Assembly: GCA_963575745.1 (NCBI GenBank)
Contig: CAUYUJ010018552.1
Location: forward strand, 10,001-74,000
Origin: Prorocentrum cordatum
Lineage: Eukaryota; Sar; Dinophyceae; Prorocentrales; Prorocentraceae
Direction: 5' to 3'
Length of the DNA: 64,000 bases
In this document: positions 1-10,679 of the stretch, one piece after another
Layout: every line of letters starts with the position of its first letter
Position numbering within the stretch: the stretch's first letter is position 1
Program-made: the position numbers and the translations under genes
Notes under the pieces: model-generated
What the model was told of the DNA's origin: nothing
The model's database searches: none
What the model saw: the letters and a program-made list of their open reading frames with translations, nothing else

Positions 1-50
1 GGCGCGCGCGCTCCGCGCGCCAGGAGACCGTTTGGGGGGAATATTAGGCG

Positions 51-257
51 GCAACTGCTGGGAGGTTTTCGTCGGAAAGATTAAAGAGGATTCAGCCCCA
101 TTTGGGAGCTGTTGCGCCGCAGCGGGCCTCGGACTAAGCAGGATAAAGCTGGATCAAGCGGGATTAAGCCGGATTGAGCCGCATTAAGCGGGATCAAGCT
201 GGATTAAGCCGGCTTTCGGACCAGGGCGAAAACAGAACTTGACCTCCCAGGAGTTGC
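51..257. mobile_element. MITE-like element, family A, copy 1
   Basis: Ends in a 16-bp terminal inverted repeat, GCAACTGCTGGGAGGT at the left and its complement with one mismatch at the right. The interior holds a run of about 10-bp units of the type GGATTAAGCC. A second copy with the same ends and interior lies at 9,815-10,023. It has no coding capacity, so it is probably non-autonomous. Confidence 0.7.
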
Positions 258-300
258 ATCCGAATCTCGGGGAGCGAAGACTGGCATAAGCATAAGAGAA

Positions 301-359
301 CTCGGAGGTCCGCGCGGAATCCTCGGACCCGCGCCAGGGGCGGCGCGCGGACCTCCGAG
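301..359. repeat. Short foldback (imperfect palindrome)
   Basis: The arms CTCGGAGGTCCGCGCGG and its near-complement face each other around a short centre. The arms resemble those of the foldbacks at 4,127-4,236 and 8,785-8,905, so this is probably a minimal member of that family. Confidence 0.55.
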
Positions 360-1082
360 TTTCTACGTTCATGCCATTCTTCGCTCCCCTAACGAAGGCT
401 TCGGGGAGGCTCCAGGGAGGGTGCCACGGCACCCCAGGCAGGGGCCTCCCAAAGGATCAACGAAACGAAAGGGGCCCTGCGCGAGATGGCGTGACGCCCT
501 CCGCGGCGGCCTGCGCGGGCCGCCAGTGCGGCACGCTGCACCAGAAACGGGGGCACTTGCGCGCGGCCTCACGCAAGCAGCCTACGCGCGCAGGACCGCG
601 CAGTCGAACCCATTGTGCTGCGTCGCTCAGATGCGCTCCTCGCTCCTGTCCGCAGCGGTCCACAGGTCTGCTGCCTGCGACCCACGCACCCCACCTCTGC
701 GGGACAGGTGTGCTCCCCATCTGCCGGCGCCCGCCCCCGCCGCCTGCCCGCCCCGGCCCTGCCCTCCAGGTAGTCGTCGTAGTCCGCCAGGAACTGCCTG
801 TTCAACAAGAACTCCTTGGGCCGCCCCACGGCGCCAGGGGGGCTGCCCAGAACTCGGCCACGGCGTTTGCAGCAGCTGCTTTTCCCGCAGCTCCTGTGCT
901 GTCTCGTTCGTTTCGCCTTCTGCAGAGACACAGACACCAGGCCCCCGCGAACCATCCAGCCCAACGCGCGATCGACTAAAGCCTCCCCGACGCAACCAGG
1001 CCAACATGTATTCACTTGTCCTCTTGTAGATGGACAGAAAGGTGATCAGATGCAACCCTTGACACCGCGCCCCCCCCACCAT
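360..1082. other. Intergenic, no gene recognised
   Basis: Open frames exist on both strands, but they are proline-, alanine- and arginine-rich, overlap each other and show no conserved motif. They are what GC-rich DNA gives by chance. Confidence 0.5.
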
Positions 1083-1193
1083 CCCCCAAAATTCAAAGTT
1101 GGCCCCAAGCTTTCGGCAGCACAGGCGTGGGAGGACAACAACGGTGCACCTCCTGGGCCTCCGGGAGGCCGAAGCCAACTTTGAAATCAGGGG
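1083..1193. repeat. Foldback element with TTCAAAGTTGGC arms
   Basis: The left arm reads CCCCCAAAATTCAAAGTTGG and the right arm is its near-complement. A second member with the same arms lies at 23,275-23,346. It is probably a small MITE. Confidence 0.6.
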
Positions 1194-1654
1194 ATGGGGG
1201 CGGGGGTCGGGGTCGAAGACGAACCCAGAGATCCGATGTCGTGATTGTTTCAATGCGGGGTCCCTGGAAGTCTCGACCCATTCCCCAGGACCGGTTTTTC
1301 ATCCTGAGTCGTTTTTTGACGGTCCCGGGGCCCGGCGAGGGTCCCTCGAGGCCGAAAAATACGAAAAACCTGCGTCATGTTTTTTTCAATACGTTGGATC
1401 TCTGGGAAAGGACTCGATGTTTCGTCCCCTGCCCGTCCCTCCCGCCTCTACGGCACCCCCCATCCGTGCTGTCGGCGGGCAGGGGGCCCTCTCTGGCAGA
1501 GCAGCCCCCGGTGTAAAAAAAACGCCCTGGGACGGGACCCCGCGCCAGCAGCCGCCGCGGCCGCAGCGCCCCCTCGAGAAGAAACAAAAAGCACGGCAAC
1601 TCGCGAGTCGGCTTGGCAGGGGGGGGGGATCAGTCGACCTGTTCCTTCCCCCCC

Positions 1655-1900
1655 TCCTGCTGGTCCTCCTCCTCCTGCTGCTCCTCCTCCTCCTTCATCC
1701 TCCTCCTTCTCCTCCTCCCTCCTTCACCCTCCCCCTCCCCCTCCTTATCCTCCTCCTCCTCCTCCTCCTCCTCCTCCTCCTCCTCTTCGTCCTACCTCCT
1801 CGTCTCCTCCCCCCTCCCCCTCCTCCCTCCTCCTCGTTTTCCTCGTCCTCCTCCTCCTCCTCCTCCTCCTCCTCCTCCTCCTCCTCATCCATCCCTCCTC
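1655..1900. repeat. (TCC)n microsatellite, imperfect
   Basis: A pyrimidine tract built of TCC units with occasional TTC and CCC variants. It produces long Ser/Pro/Leu frames on this strand and Glu/Arg/Gly frames on the other, none of which should be read as genes. Confidence 0.95.
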
Positions 1901-2009
1901 CTTGTAAATTGCCCCCACCCACCCCGCCTGTCGCACCCCCAGACGTGTCCGCAGGACGGGCGGGGCGTTCCGCCTGAGACTTCCTCACCACGTATGAACC
2001 TGAAGCTTG

Positions 2010-2360
2010 AAATTTGCAACAATTGTAAAGCTGAAGGCGGGCGGCTTCAAACTCTGGCTCTCGACTGAAGACCGCGCGCAGTTGTCAAAAGTTTGCAGCG
2101 GCCTCGAGGATTTAAGGCCGCCCGTTTTCAAGCTGTAACTCTCGCATCAGCGCCGCGCAGATTCGTTCTTACAAGTGCTGCAAAGATAGGGGGCGGCGCA
2201 TTTTCGAAATCTGGCTCTCGCAATAGCGCAACACACACATTGGTATCAATGCAGCAGCTGCAGGGATGGCTGGCGGCTTATTATCAAAATGTTTGTCTCG
2301 CCTCAGCTCCGCGCACACTCGTCTTGCAAATCCCATCACCCAATTGCAGACTCTTCCAAC
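2010..2360. repeat. Diverged tandem repeat, about 110 bp period
   Basis: Three or more degenerate copies share a block of the type TCTGGCTCTCGC followed by an AG-CGCC-GCGCAGA segment. A further isolated copy of the block occurs near 3,955. Divergence is high, so this is an old array. Confidence 0.45.
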
Positions 2361-2429
2361 CCCCTTCTTCCCCTTCGGGGAGGGGTGTACCCCTCCTCCT
2401 TACCCCCTCCCCTGGTGGAGGGGGGGGGT

Positions 2430-3415
2430 TCTCGCGGGTTGGAGCGTCCAAGATGGCCCAAGACGACTCCAAAAACACCTCGGAGAGCCTAAGATGACCT
2501 CCAAGATGGCTCAACAAAGGCTCCCAACTTCGCGCTTCGCGCTGCGCGAAGCGCGAAGTGCGAATAACTTCGCGCTCTCGCGCCGCCACCCACAAAGGGA
2601 GAAAAGGAGGACGAGGAGGGGGAGAAGGAACGAGGACCGCGAAGCGCGAATATCGTCGCGCCCTCGTGGGAGCCCTTGCTCAAGATATCGCAAGATGGCT
2701 CCCAAGATGATCAAAGAGGCCCCAAGGACACTCCAAGGCGGCTCCAGATGGCCAAAGAGCCTCCCCAGGGAGGCCGCCAAGAGGCCAACATCCTTCCAAC
2801 ACGAAAGGACACTCAATGAATTGTACCTTCTCGCTTTTTTTTGCGTTCGATTGCACTTCGAAGCCCAAGTACAGCTCCAAGAGGGCCCCAGAGAGCCTCA
2901 AGGGAGGCCAAAGAGAGCCCCAAGACGGCCCCAAGACCGCCCAAGGGCGCCTCAAGAGCGCTCCAAGGGGCGATGTTCGGAACTCTCGAGGGGCAATGCT
3001 GATTGCGGCCATCCCAGCCTTTGATCGATATCATCCAAGACGACTCCAAGCGCGTCCCCAAGGCTCCCAAGAGCGCCCCAGGTAGAGGGCAACAAATCCC
3101 CCCCCCAACAACCACCCCGACAAGCGAGGCCGTTTACTAAACGCCCCCGCTGAAGGAACCAAGCAGGGCAGGGCTTTTTAGTGAACGCCCAAGACCGTTT
3201 ATTAAACAGCAATTGTCTGGTCCGGGTGGTTTTCCCTCCCTTGGCCAGGAGGGACCCAAGAAGCGCCAAGGAGGCTCCAAGAGGCGCCAAACAGGCCTAC
3301 ATGAGGCTCCCAAGAGACCCCCAAGAGGCCCCAAGAGGCTCCCCGAGATGCGCAAGAGGCCCCTGGCACCGCCAAGAGTCCCCCAAGACGGCCACAAGAG
3401 GCCCTCAAGCTCGCC
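2430..3415. repeat. Degenerate short-period repeat (CCAAGAGGCCC type) with a hairpin
   Basis: A field of roughly 10-14 bp units such as CAAGATGGCTCC and CCCAAGAGGCC. Related fields occur at 11,490-11,600, 19,970-20,130, 34,750-35,510, 48,790-48,960 and 52,150-52,530. Inside it, 2,528-2,558 is a 31-nt palindrome broken only at its central base. No coding signal is seen. Confidence 0.7.
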
Positions 3416-3790
3416 ATTGTCCTCTTCTTCCTCCTCCTCCTCCTCGTGCTCCTCCTCCTCCTCCTCCTCCTCCTCCTCCTCCTCCTCCTCCTCCTCCTGC
3501 TCCTCTTCGTTTCCTCTTCCCCATCCGCCTACCTCCCCCCTTCCCTCCTCCCCCTCCCCGCGTCCTCCTCCCCCTCCCCCTCCCCACCTCCTCCTCCTCC
3601 TCCTCCTCCTCCTCCCTCCTCCTCCTCCTCCTCCTCCTCCTCCTCCTCCTCCTCCTCCTCCTCCTCCCCTCACCTCCTCCTCCCTCCTCCTCCTCCTCCT
3701 CCTCCTCCTCCTCCTCCTCCTCCTCCTCCTCCTCCTCCTCCCCCTCGCCCTCCTCCTCCCCTTCCTTCTCCCCCTCGTCCGCCCTCCTCC
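3415..3790. repeat. (TCC)n microsatellite
   Basis: Almost pure TCC with a few CTG, TTC and CCC variants. Frames through it on both strands are low-complexity artefacts. Confidence 0.95.
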
Positions 3791-4126
3791 TCCGATACCG
3801 TATCCTTCCCTCGCCTCTTGGGGCACGACGGTTTCTCCAGCCCTTTGTTCCTCTGCATGCTCCTCCACTCTCTGGCTAGCGGCGAAGCGTCCAGAACCTG
3901 CAACAGTTTCAGGAGGAGGAGGAGGAGGAAGGATGGATGGCAGCCCTTTTCACAGTCTGGCTCTCGCCTTAGCACCGCCCATGGTTTTACCTTTTTTTAC
4001 GTTTGCAGCAATCGGGGATTCATACGCCTGGGGTCCCAGGAACGGCCTTCTGGCTCGACTACGGACTGCCAGGACGCAGCAGTTCCATCGTTCCGCGGTG
4101 TTGAAGTCCCAATGAAGACTACCAAG

Positions 4127-4236
4127 CTCCGCGCAGATGTCCAGGATCGGCGCTGAGCCACCCTGGCGGCGCCTTTAGCGCCGCCCCGCGCGCCAGGGAG
4201 GGGGCTCCAACGCCGATGCAATATATCCGCGCGGAG
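4127..4236. repeat. Foldback element, TCCGCGCGGA family
   Basis: The left arm begins CTCCGCGCAGATGTCCAGGA and the right arm ends ATATCCGCGCGGAG. An inner GCGCC-rich stem lies between them. The family is shared with 8,785-8,905. Confidence 0.55.
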
Positions 4237-4245
4237 CACCGAATG

Positions 4246-4469
4246 TGTATCCAGTTTTGAGAGGCCTCCCAAATGGATGGGGTCCGAGTAGACGGGGCCG
4301 GATGATCGCGCCGCATCGCCGATGCATCGGTGACGTCGGCGGTGCATCGGCGACGCTGGCGTGGAGAAAATCGGGCTCCACATGGAGCCCTATCGCCAGT
4401 GCATTGGCGATGCGGCGCGATCCTCCGACCCCATCTACTCCGACCCGATCCAGGAGGCCTAGAGATACG
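4246..4469. repeat. Long foldback element, arms about 80 bp
   Basis: The left arm (about 4,246-4,330) carries GGGGTCCGAGTAGACGGGGC and then GATCGCGCCGCATCGCC. The right arm (about 4,385-4,469) carries the complements of both in the opposite order. The whole could fold into a long imperfect hairpin, as expected for a foldback transposon or a MITE with long inverted repeats. Confidence 0.65.
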
Positions 4470-4520
4470 CACCCGATAGCGAGTCCGGAAGATCCGGAGC
4501 AGGGTGGGTCATCAGGCCCC

Positions 4521-4990
4521 TATCGGCGAACAGTGGGCGATTGGGAATCGCTGGATCCCCCCTGAGCCTGACCCTGCTCACGATGCCGGTTGTAGGCGGC
4601 GAGCCATTGGGGGGAAGTTAGCAGGGGCGTGCCTTCTCAGAAGGCTCGGAAGTCCCCCGGACTTCTGAGAAGTCTTCTGGCCCTTCCCCAAAGGCAGACC
4701 AAAAAACTTCTCAAAAGCGCGAGGGCTTCTGAGAAGCCCCGCCGCCTTCCGAGAAGGCCCTCTCCTTCTCACTCCCCCCCCCGTCGCTCGCCGCCGACTA
4801 TCGGCGAACAATGGGCGATTGGGAATCGCTGGATCACCCCCGAGCCTGACCCTGCTCACGATGCCGTAGTATCGGCGAGCAGTGGGCGATTGGGCATCGC
4901 TGGATCCCCCCCTGAGCCTGGCCCTGCTCACGATGCCGTAGTATCGGCGAGCAGTGGGCGATTGGGCATCGCTGGATCCCCCCCCCGAGC
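4521..4990. repeat. Tandem repeat of about 73 bp, interrupted
   Basis: Four copies of a unit that starts TATCGGCGAACAGTGGGCGA and ends CACGATGCCGTAG, at about 4,521, 4,798, 4,871 and 4,944. The first and second copies are separated by the palindromic element at 4,595-4,795, inserted at a TA of the unit. Confidence 0.75.
4595..4795. mobile_element. Palindromic MITE inserted in the 73-bp array
   Basis: Ends in GGCGGCGAGC and its exact complement. The arms continue into GAGAAG and CTTCTGAGAAG palindromes. The intact neighbouring array units show that it entered at a TA, leaving TA on each side. A second copy at 60,048-60,391 is itself interrupted by another element. Confidence 0.7.
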
Positions 4991-5745
4991 CTGGCCCTCC
5001 TCCTCCTCCTCCTCCTCCTCCTCCTCTCCTCCTCCTCCTCCTCATCCTCCTCCTCCTCCTCCTCCTCCTCTACCCTCCTCCTCACTCCTCCTCCTCCTCC
5101 TCCTCCCCTCCTCCTCCTCCTCCTCCTCCTCTCTCCTCCTCCCTCCTCCTCCTCTCCTCCTCCTCCTCCTCCTCCTCCTCCTTCCTCCTCCTCCTCCTCC
5201 CCCTCCCTCCCCCTCCCTCCTCATCCCCTCCCCCTCCCCCTCCCCTCCCCCTCCCCCTCCCCCTCCTCCCCCTCCTCTCCTCCCCCTCCCTCCTCCTCCT
5301 CCTCCTCCTCTCTCCTCGTCCTCGTCCTCGTCCGTCGTCCTCGTCCTCGTCCGCGTCCTCGTCCTCGCTCGTCCTCCTCCTCGTCCTCCTCCTCGTCCTC
5401 CTCCTCCTCCTCCTCCTCCCTCCTCCTCCTCCTCTCCTCCTCCTCCTCCTCCTCCTCCTCCTCCTCCGCCTCCGCCTCCGCCTCCGCCTCCTCCGCCTCC
5501 TCTCCTCCTCCTCCTCCTCCTCTCTCCTCCTCCTCCTCCTCCTCCTCCTCCTCTCTGCTCCTCCTCCTCCTCCTCCTCCTCCTCCTCCTCCTCCTCCTCC
5601 TCCTCCTCCTCTCTCCTCCTCCTCCTCCTCCTCCTCCTCCTCCTCCTCCTCCTCCTCCTCCTCCTCCTCCTCCTCCTCCTCCTCCTCCTCCTCCTCCTCC
5701 TCCTCCTCCTCCTCCTCCTCCTCCTCCTCCTCCGCCTCACCCTCT
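4988..5745. repeat. (TCC)n microsatellite, about 750 bp
   Basis: The longest microsatellite in the window, with sub-blocks of GTCCTC and CGCCTC near 5,325-5,500 and a nearly pure block from 5,615 to 5,735. Such mirror-symmetric pyrimidine tracts can form triplex DNA. Confidence 0.95.
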
Positions 5746-5749
5746 TTCA

Positions 5750-6717
5750 CCCTCTTTCATCTCCTCCTTTATTGGCCTTCCCTCCTCTCTCTCTCCCTTT
5801 CTCCATCCCTTCCTCCTCCCTCCGTCCCTCCCTCCTCCCTCCGGACCCCGAAGCTTCTGGCGGCGTGGCCTCCCCCGAACCCGTCCCCCCCGTAGACGCT
5901 GCCCCCGACTCGTCGCGCGCGCGTGCAGAAGATGGCGGTCGCCGAGCCTGTGGCCGACTGGCCCTCACTCGTTGAGGGCTCAGCGACTTTATGTCGGGTC
6001 GGGCGAATGGGGGGGATAGCGAAGGGGGGGTGAGAATCAGCTCACGTAGCTGATGTTCCCGGCGCCGGGAAACACTGGGAGGCGCCCATGTATCGAGGAA
6101 CGGACCCCGCGGCGAGGCCGAAACCAGCTGCATGCAGCAAACGTCGTACCCCCCCTGTCCAAATCCCCCCCTTTCGTCGGGCCCGATTATGTCGTCCCTC
6201 GACTCGCGCTGGAGTTGCCACTGGAGAGCCTTGGATCCACTCGGATGGATCACGGTTTCGACCGATTTTGGCCTGGATTGACCGCGGTGTAGATCCTTTG
6301 GCCTTGACTTATCTGGCTCGACCCCCACACGTCGATGGGCAGAACGTCGCCAAGCCCTTGGGGACGCCCCCCGCAGTCCTCTCCTCCCTCCTGATACGCC
6401 GGCGGCGAGCGCGCCTCGGCCTGGGCAGCGTCGGGGCGCAACCCGCCGCCATCCTCCTGGGCAGCTACCTACCAAATCACCCCAACCCAACCCGAAGACC
6501 CGCACTTGACCCGAATTCCGGGTTGGGGAGGGTACGGGTTCCATGTGTGTTTTTCCCAACCCTCCTGCGTTGGGTACTCGTTTTGAATAGAGCACTGCAG
6601 TATCCACCTTCCTTCATTCCCGCCTCCTCCTCCTCCCTTCCCTCTTCCTCTCCTCTCTTGCTTCCCTTCTCCGCCTCTCTTCGCTCCTCCTCTTCTCTTC
6701 TCTTGCCTTTCACGTCA
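5750..6717. other. Intergenic, no gene recognised
   Basis: No coding region is recognised. A segment near 6,475-6,530 (CCCCAACCCAACCCGAAGAC) recurs as its complement near 8,478-8,505, so part of this stretch is a dispersed repeat. Pyrimidine-rich DNA follows at 6,615-6,715. Confidence 0.4.
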
Positions 6718-7408
6718 TCCCTGGCGGGCTGCGATCTGCGGAACTGTCACCACTTTCGAGGGCTGCTGGTGGGTCCAGCGGAGTGAGGCACCACGGGGAC
6801 TCAGATTAGACCTCGCCATCCCTGGGGGGGGGGGCTGCGATCTGTGAAACTGTCGCCACTTTCGAGGGCTGCTGGTGGGTCCAGCGGAGTGAGGCACCAC
6901 GGGGACTCAGATTAGACCTCGCCATCTCTGGGGGGGGCTGCGATCTGTGAAACTGTCACCACTTTCGAGGGCTGCTGGTGGGTCCAGCGGAGTGAGGCAC
7001 CACGGGGACTCAGATTAGACCTCGCCATCTCTGGGGGGCTGCGATCTGTGAAACTGTCGCCACTTTCGAGGGCTGCTGGTGGGTCCAGCGGAGTGAGGCA
7101 CCACGGGGACTCAGATTAGACCTCGCCATCTCTGGGGGGCTGCGATCTGTGAAACTGTCGCCACTTTCGAGGGTTGCTGGTGGGTCCAGCGGAGTGAGGC
7201 ACCACGGGGACTCAGATTAGACCTCGCCATCCCTGTGTGAAACTGTCGCCACTTTCGAGGCTGCTGGTGGGTCCAGCGGAGTGAGGCACCACGGGGACTC
7301 AGATTAGACCTCGCCACCCCTGGGCGGCTGCGATCTGTGAAACTGTCGCCACTTTCGAGGGCTGCTGGTGGGTGGCCAGCGGAGTGAGGCACCACGGGGA
7401 CTCAGATT
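6718..7408. repeat. Tandem repeat of about 100 bp, seven copies
   Basis: The unit contains GGCTGCGATCTGTGAAACTG, then ACTTTCGAGGGCTGCTGG and GGCACCACGGGGACTCAGAT. Copies differ by a few substitutions and by the length of a G-run. One copy, near 7,230, lacks its first bases. Translated frames repeat with the unit and are not genes. Confidence 0.9.
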
Positions 7409-7421
7409 CTGACCACGAGCA

Positions 7422-8163
7422 ATGCTCGCGTGCCCTTGCTCTGCGGTTCGTGCCACGTGGCGCTGCGACTCGAGCTGGCGGTCGTCCTTCGGGCCCGCAG
7501 AAACATCTGCTGAGCTCGACGAGCTAGGGGAACTACAGGAAAGAAGTGCAGGAAACGGAGGCCGGTCATGCACTCGCCGATACCTCGTTGCTCTGTCATC
7601 GTCTTTGCTGTTGCATGATCCTTATCTGGCCTGCCGGCGCCGCGGCTCGAGCTGGCGGTCGCCCTTCGGGCCCGCGGGAACATCTTCTGAGACAAGTGGA
7701 CGCCGCCGCCTTACTTGCAGGCAGCGCATTGCATTCGCGGACAGCAGCATGGCAGACCGCAGTGAGATCCTCAGTCGCGTGGTGTTGCCAAGCCTGGTGG
7801 AGACGCGCGTGATCGACCTGAAGTCCCAATCGCGCGTGCACTGTACCTGCGTGGCGTTCAGGCACGCGCGTGATGCTGCTCGCTCCGCGTTCAACCAGTA
7901 CGTCGCCAGTGCAACTTTGGACGATGGACAACCGATTGATGATACGCGACCCCGGCCTTGAGTTTCTTTCCCGCGGGCCGCCCGCAGACCTGGCGGCGCG
8001 CCTGCGAGCGTTCAGCTCCCGCGCTGAAATGTGCGGGAAGGAGGCGGAGAAGCTAGCGGGCGAGCTACGCCTCGCTCGTTCCTTGCACTCTAAACAAGTT
8101 TTATCATGTGGAACTCTGCGACGACATGGTGCAGGCAGCGCTGCGGGTTTAGCTCGCACTTGA
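7422..8163 (+). pseudogene. Possible broken coding fragment, unknown function
   Basis: The plus-strand frame has a Met at about 7,749 followed by LSRVVLPSLVETRVIDLK and a CTCVAF segment, less biased than its surroundings. Near 7,890 the plausible frame changes and goes on as RDPGLEFLSRG and KEAEKLAGELRLARSLHSKQ to 8,163. The upstream part contains two copies of a segment around SWRSSFGPA (7,471 and 7,647). I do not recognise the family. It could be exons of a host gene with an unseen intron, a frameshifted relic, or chance. The minus strand is also open here but more biased. Confidence 0.22.
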
Positions 8164-8399
8164 AAAACGCGGCATGGCCTTTCGCCCCCCCCCGCCCTCC
8201 ATTCCATCCCTCTCCTACCCCTCGTTCCCGTACCCGTTCTTCTTCGATCCTGGGGCCTCAAGCCTCGTTCTTTCGATCGTCGTCCTGTGAATCGTGCAAC
8301 GCATGCGCATCCCATGTAGCTTGCACAGCAAATCGCCGCGTCTATACTGTCGTTGTTCCTGTTAATGTTGGCATACTCCTCTTGCCATTTGATGCACGT

Positions 8400-9007
8400 G
8401 GGCTGGGTACGTCGCAGGGTAATTTTTCAATGTTCCCCGACACCCCCCCACTGGAAATGGGGGAAAATTGATGCCTTCGGGTTGGGTTGGGGTCGTTTGG
8501 TGGGCGGTGAGAGAAACCCAGCCGTGAGACCCCAGGACGGTCATTGATGTCTGATGTGGACAAGTTTCCACGGCAGAACCGCCGAGACCCAAGAGCCACA
8601 AGGCACCCTGGATTTGGACGCCCGAAATGGGTACGGAAAAAAATGCATACCATTCCCGACAGCTAATGTTGTCCCAAGCCAGCAGCACCGGCTGCTGGGC
8701 AGGCGGCCTTCGGTCTCAAATGGACGCATGCCGTGGCGACCCCGACAGCGAATCCCGTCCAAAATGCACAGGAACTGATGCCGGTCCGCGCGGATTTCTT
8801 GGATCCGCGCTGGACCCACCTCCCTGGAGCGCGGAGCGCGCCAGGGGGCGTCGCTGGAGGCGCCGCCAGGGGGGCCCCAACGCCGATCCGAGAAATCCGC
8901 GCGGAACTACGAGTTGTTATGTTTATGTAATTGTTCGCTCCCCTACCAATGTCGATCGCCTCGACTGGCGGCAAGCAAAGTGTCTCTTGGCATGGGCTTC
9001 CGCTGTA
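8400..9007. repeat. Mosaic of repeat fragments
   Basis: Contains TTCGGGTTGGGTTGGGGTC (about 8,478), shared with the complement of 6,475-6,530, and partial copies of the TA-flanked MITE described at 9,008 (about 8,515-8,620 and 8,965-9,007). The foldback 8,785-8,905 lies inside it. Confidence 0.5.
8785..8905. repeat. Foldback element, TCCGCGCGGA family
   Basis: The left arm TCCGCGCGGATTTCTTGGAT faces a right arm that is its complement with one or two changes. A second, inner stem is formed by CGCC and GGCG blocks. It has no coding capacity. Confidence 0.65.
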
Positions 9008-9187
9008 CCATGGAGCCCAGTCCACAAGAAACCTTCCGCAATAGTTAAACCCACCCCTGAGACCCCAAGGACGTCCAAGGAAGCTTGGTGCGGGGACGCC
9101 ACGCTCTCCACCGCAAAACCATCGAGGCCCAAAAACCCAGGGCACCCTGGAGGCAAGCAGGGTGTTTCTTGGCATGGGTCCCCACTG
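9008..9187. mobile_element. TA-flanked MITE, copy 1
   Basis: About 180 bp flanked by TA on each side, with a degenerate left end and a right end reading CCCCACTG. The interior matches the copies at 35,817-35,992 and 40,794-40,971, for example CAGTCCACAAGAAACC near the left and GTGTTTCTTGGCATGGGT near the right. Confidence 0.6.
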
Positions 9188-9237
9188 TAAAGAACGAAGC
9201 CCCTGTCCCAGCGCCGAAAAAGCCGGGGTGCACGAGG

Positions 9238-9296
9238 AGAAGAAGAAGAAGAAGAAGAACAAGAAGAAGAATAAGAAGAAAAAGAAGAAGAAGAGC
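9238..9296. repeat. (AAG)n microsatellite
   Basis: Imperfect AAG repeats with a few AAC and AAT variants. Confidence 0.9.
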
Positions 9297-9602
9297 GGCA
9301 TCGGGGGGCGGAGTCTGGCGCGTGCCTCTTGCTCTAGCCCCCGCCGTCGCCCGCACAGTGCGGGTGCCTTCACTCAGCTCACGGCGTCGCGCACGCCGAG
9401 CTTGAAACCGACCATGGCGTAGATAGTCAGCCTCCATGCAAATTCACTTTGTCCACAGAATGACCCCCGGAAACAGCGAGCCCCGTCCGAGCACCAAGCG
9501 GTCCTCACCTCGGCGTCTTGGCTGCACGACAGCTTCGTGTCGTGAGAGCCTGGGCGCTGGTTCTCTGACACCGCGCGGATCGCTCAAGCCTCAGTGATCG
9601 AG

Positions 9603-9795
9603 CAGGGTGTTTCTTCCAGGATGGGAAAAACACACAGACAGAAGTGATCGTCGCCTCCCAGGAAAGCATGGGAAAACATGGGCAGTATGTGGGGGAAAGG
9701 AACGAACATCCAGAACATGTGGGATAATATGGGGGATCATGCTATTTGTGTGTATTAGTTTGTGTGTCCTTGGGCTCCTTGATTCTTGCTATGGG
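9603..9795 (-). repeat. Dispersed repeat, CATGGGAAA/ACACACA family, reverse copy
   Basis: Carries the complement of a segment found at about 25,690-26,060, 26,150-26,310 and 34,630-34,690: a CCCATATGTTCCCAT block, a GATCGACGAT block and an ACACACAAA block. It is an old interspersed element of unknown type. Confidence 0.5.
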
Positions 9796-9814
9796 CTTCT
9801 GCTGCACTTAGGAT

Positions 9815-10023
9815 GAAACTACTGGGAGGTTTTCGTCGGAAAGATCAGAAAGGAATAGTAAGCCCCATTGAGGGGCTGTTACGACGGAGTGGGCCTCGGA
9901 CTAAGCTGGATGAACCGGGATTGAGCGGGATTAAGCCGGATTGAGCGGGACTAAGCCGGAGAAACCCAGATTAAACCGGACTTCGGACCAGGGCAAAAAC
10001 ATGACATTACCTCCCAGGAATTT
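9815..10023. mobile_element. MITE-like element, family A, copy 2
   Basis: Same inverted ends (ACTACTGGGAGGT at left, ACCTCCCAGG at right) and the same GGATTAAGCC-type interior as 51-257. The family B element at 10,029-10,255 follows directly. Confidence 0.7.
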
Positions 10024-10028
10024 GAGCT

Positions 10029-10255
10029 GGGACCGACCGTCCCAGCATTCCTATAGTCATACCACGAAATGTTCTTAGAACCCAGAAATGTTCTAAGAAC
10101 AAAAACAGGTTTCCTATAACATAAAACCGATGTGATTAAACAAGACAGGCTACGCCAGAAATTTATAAAAACATCTTGTGGAAACCACAAAAAGGTTCTT
10201 AGAACATTGTCTGGTGGGGCTATAGGCGAGCCGGGACGCTTCGCCACTGCTTGAG
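10029..10255. mobile_element. MITE-like element, family B, copy 1
   Basis: The core 10,051-10,225 is bounded by CTATAGTCATACCAC and its near-complement GTGGGGCTATAG. The arms continue with GTTCTTAGAAC-type palindromes. The flanks GGGACCGACCGTCCC and GGCGAGCC...CGCCACTGCTTG are also shared with the copy at 18,028-18,257, so the mobile unit is larger than the inverted core. It is AT-richer than its surroundings. Confidence 0.65.
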
Positions 10256-10384
10256 GAGTTGCATCCGAACTGCACCAGGAGAGAACGCACGACGAGGAGC
10301 GAGAGGGGCTCTCACTCTGGCCACGGCGAGCCTCGGCCACGAGCCGCATCCCCGACCCGGGCCTCAGGGGTGGCCCTCCAGAAC

Positions 10385-10675
10385 CAGGGCAGCAGGAGGA
10401 GGAGGAGGAGGAGGCTCGGAGGAGGGGGGGGAGGAGGAGGAGGAGGCGGGGGAGGAGGAGGAGGCGGAGGAGGAGGAAGAGGGGGAGGAGAAGGAGGAGG
10501 AGGCGGGGGAGGGGAAGGGGGAGGAGGAGGAGGAGGAGGAGGAGGAGGAGGAGGAGGAGGAGGAGGAGGAGGAGGAGAAGGGGGAGGGAGGAGGAGGAGG
10601 CGGCGGCGGGGGAGGGGAAAGGGGAGGAGGAGGAGGAGGACGACGAGGAGGAGGAGAAGGAGGAGGAGGAGGTAG
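10385..10675. repeat. (GGA)n microsatellite
   Basis: Imperfect GGA/GAG purine tract with GGC interruptions. Frames through it are artefacts. Confidence 0.95.
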
Positions 10676-10679
10676 GGGA

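Noticed and set aside
4629-5975. Long frames through (TCC)n/(GGA)n tracts (also at 1.6, 3.4, 10.4, 14.1, 23.6, 36.4, 54.4 and 58.2-59.3 kb)
   Set aside because: All six frames stay open because the repeat contains no stop. The products are poly-Ser/Leu/Pro or poly-Glu/Arg/Gly with no start context or domain.
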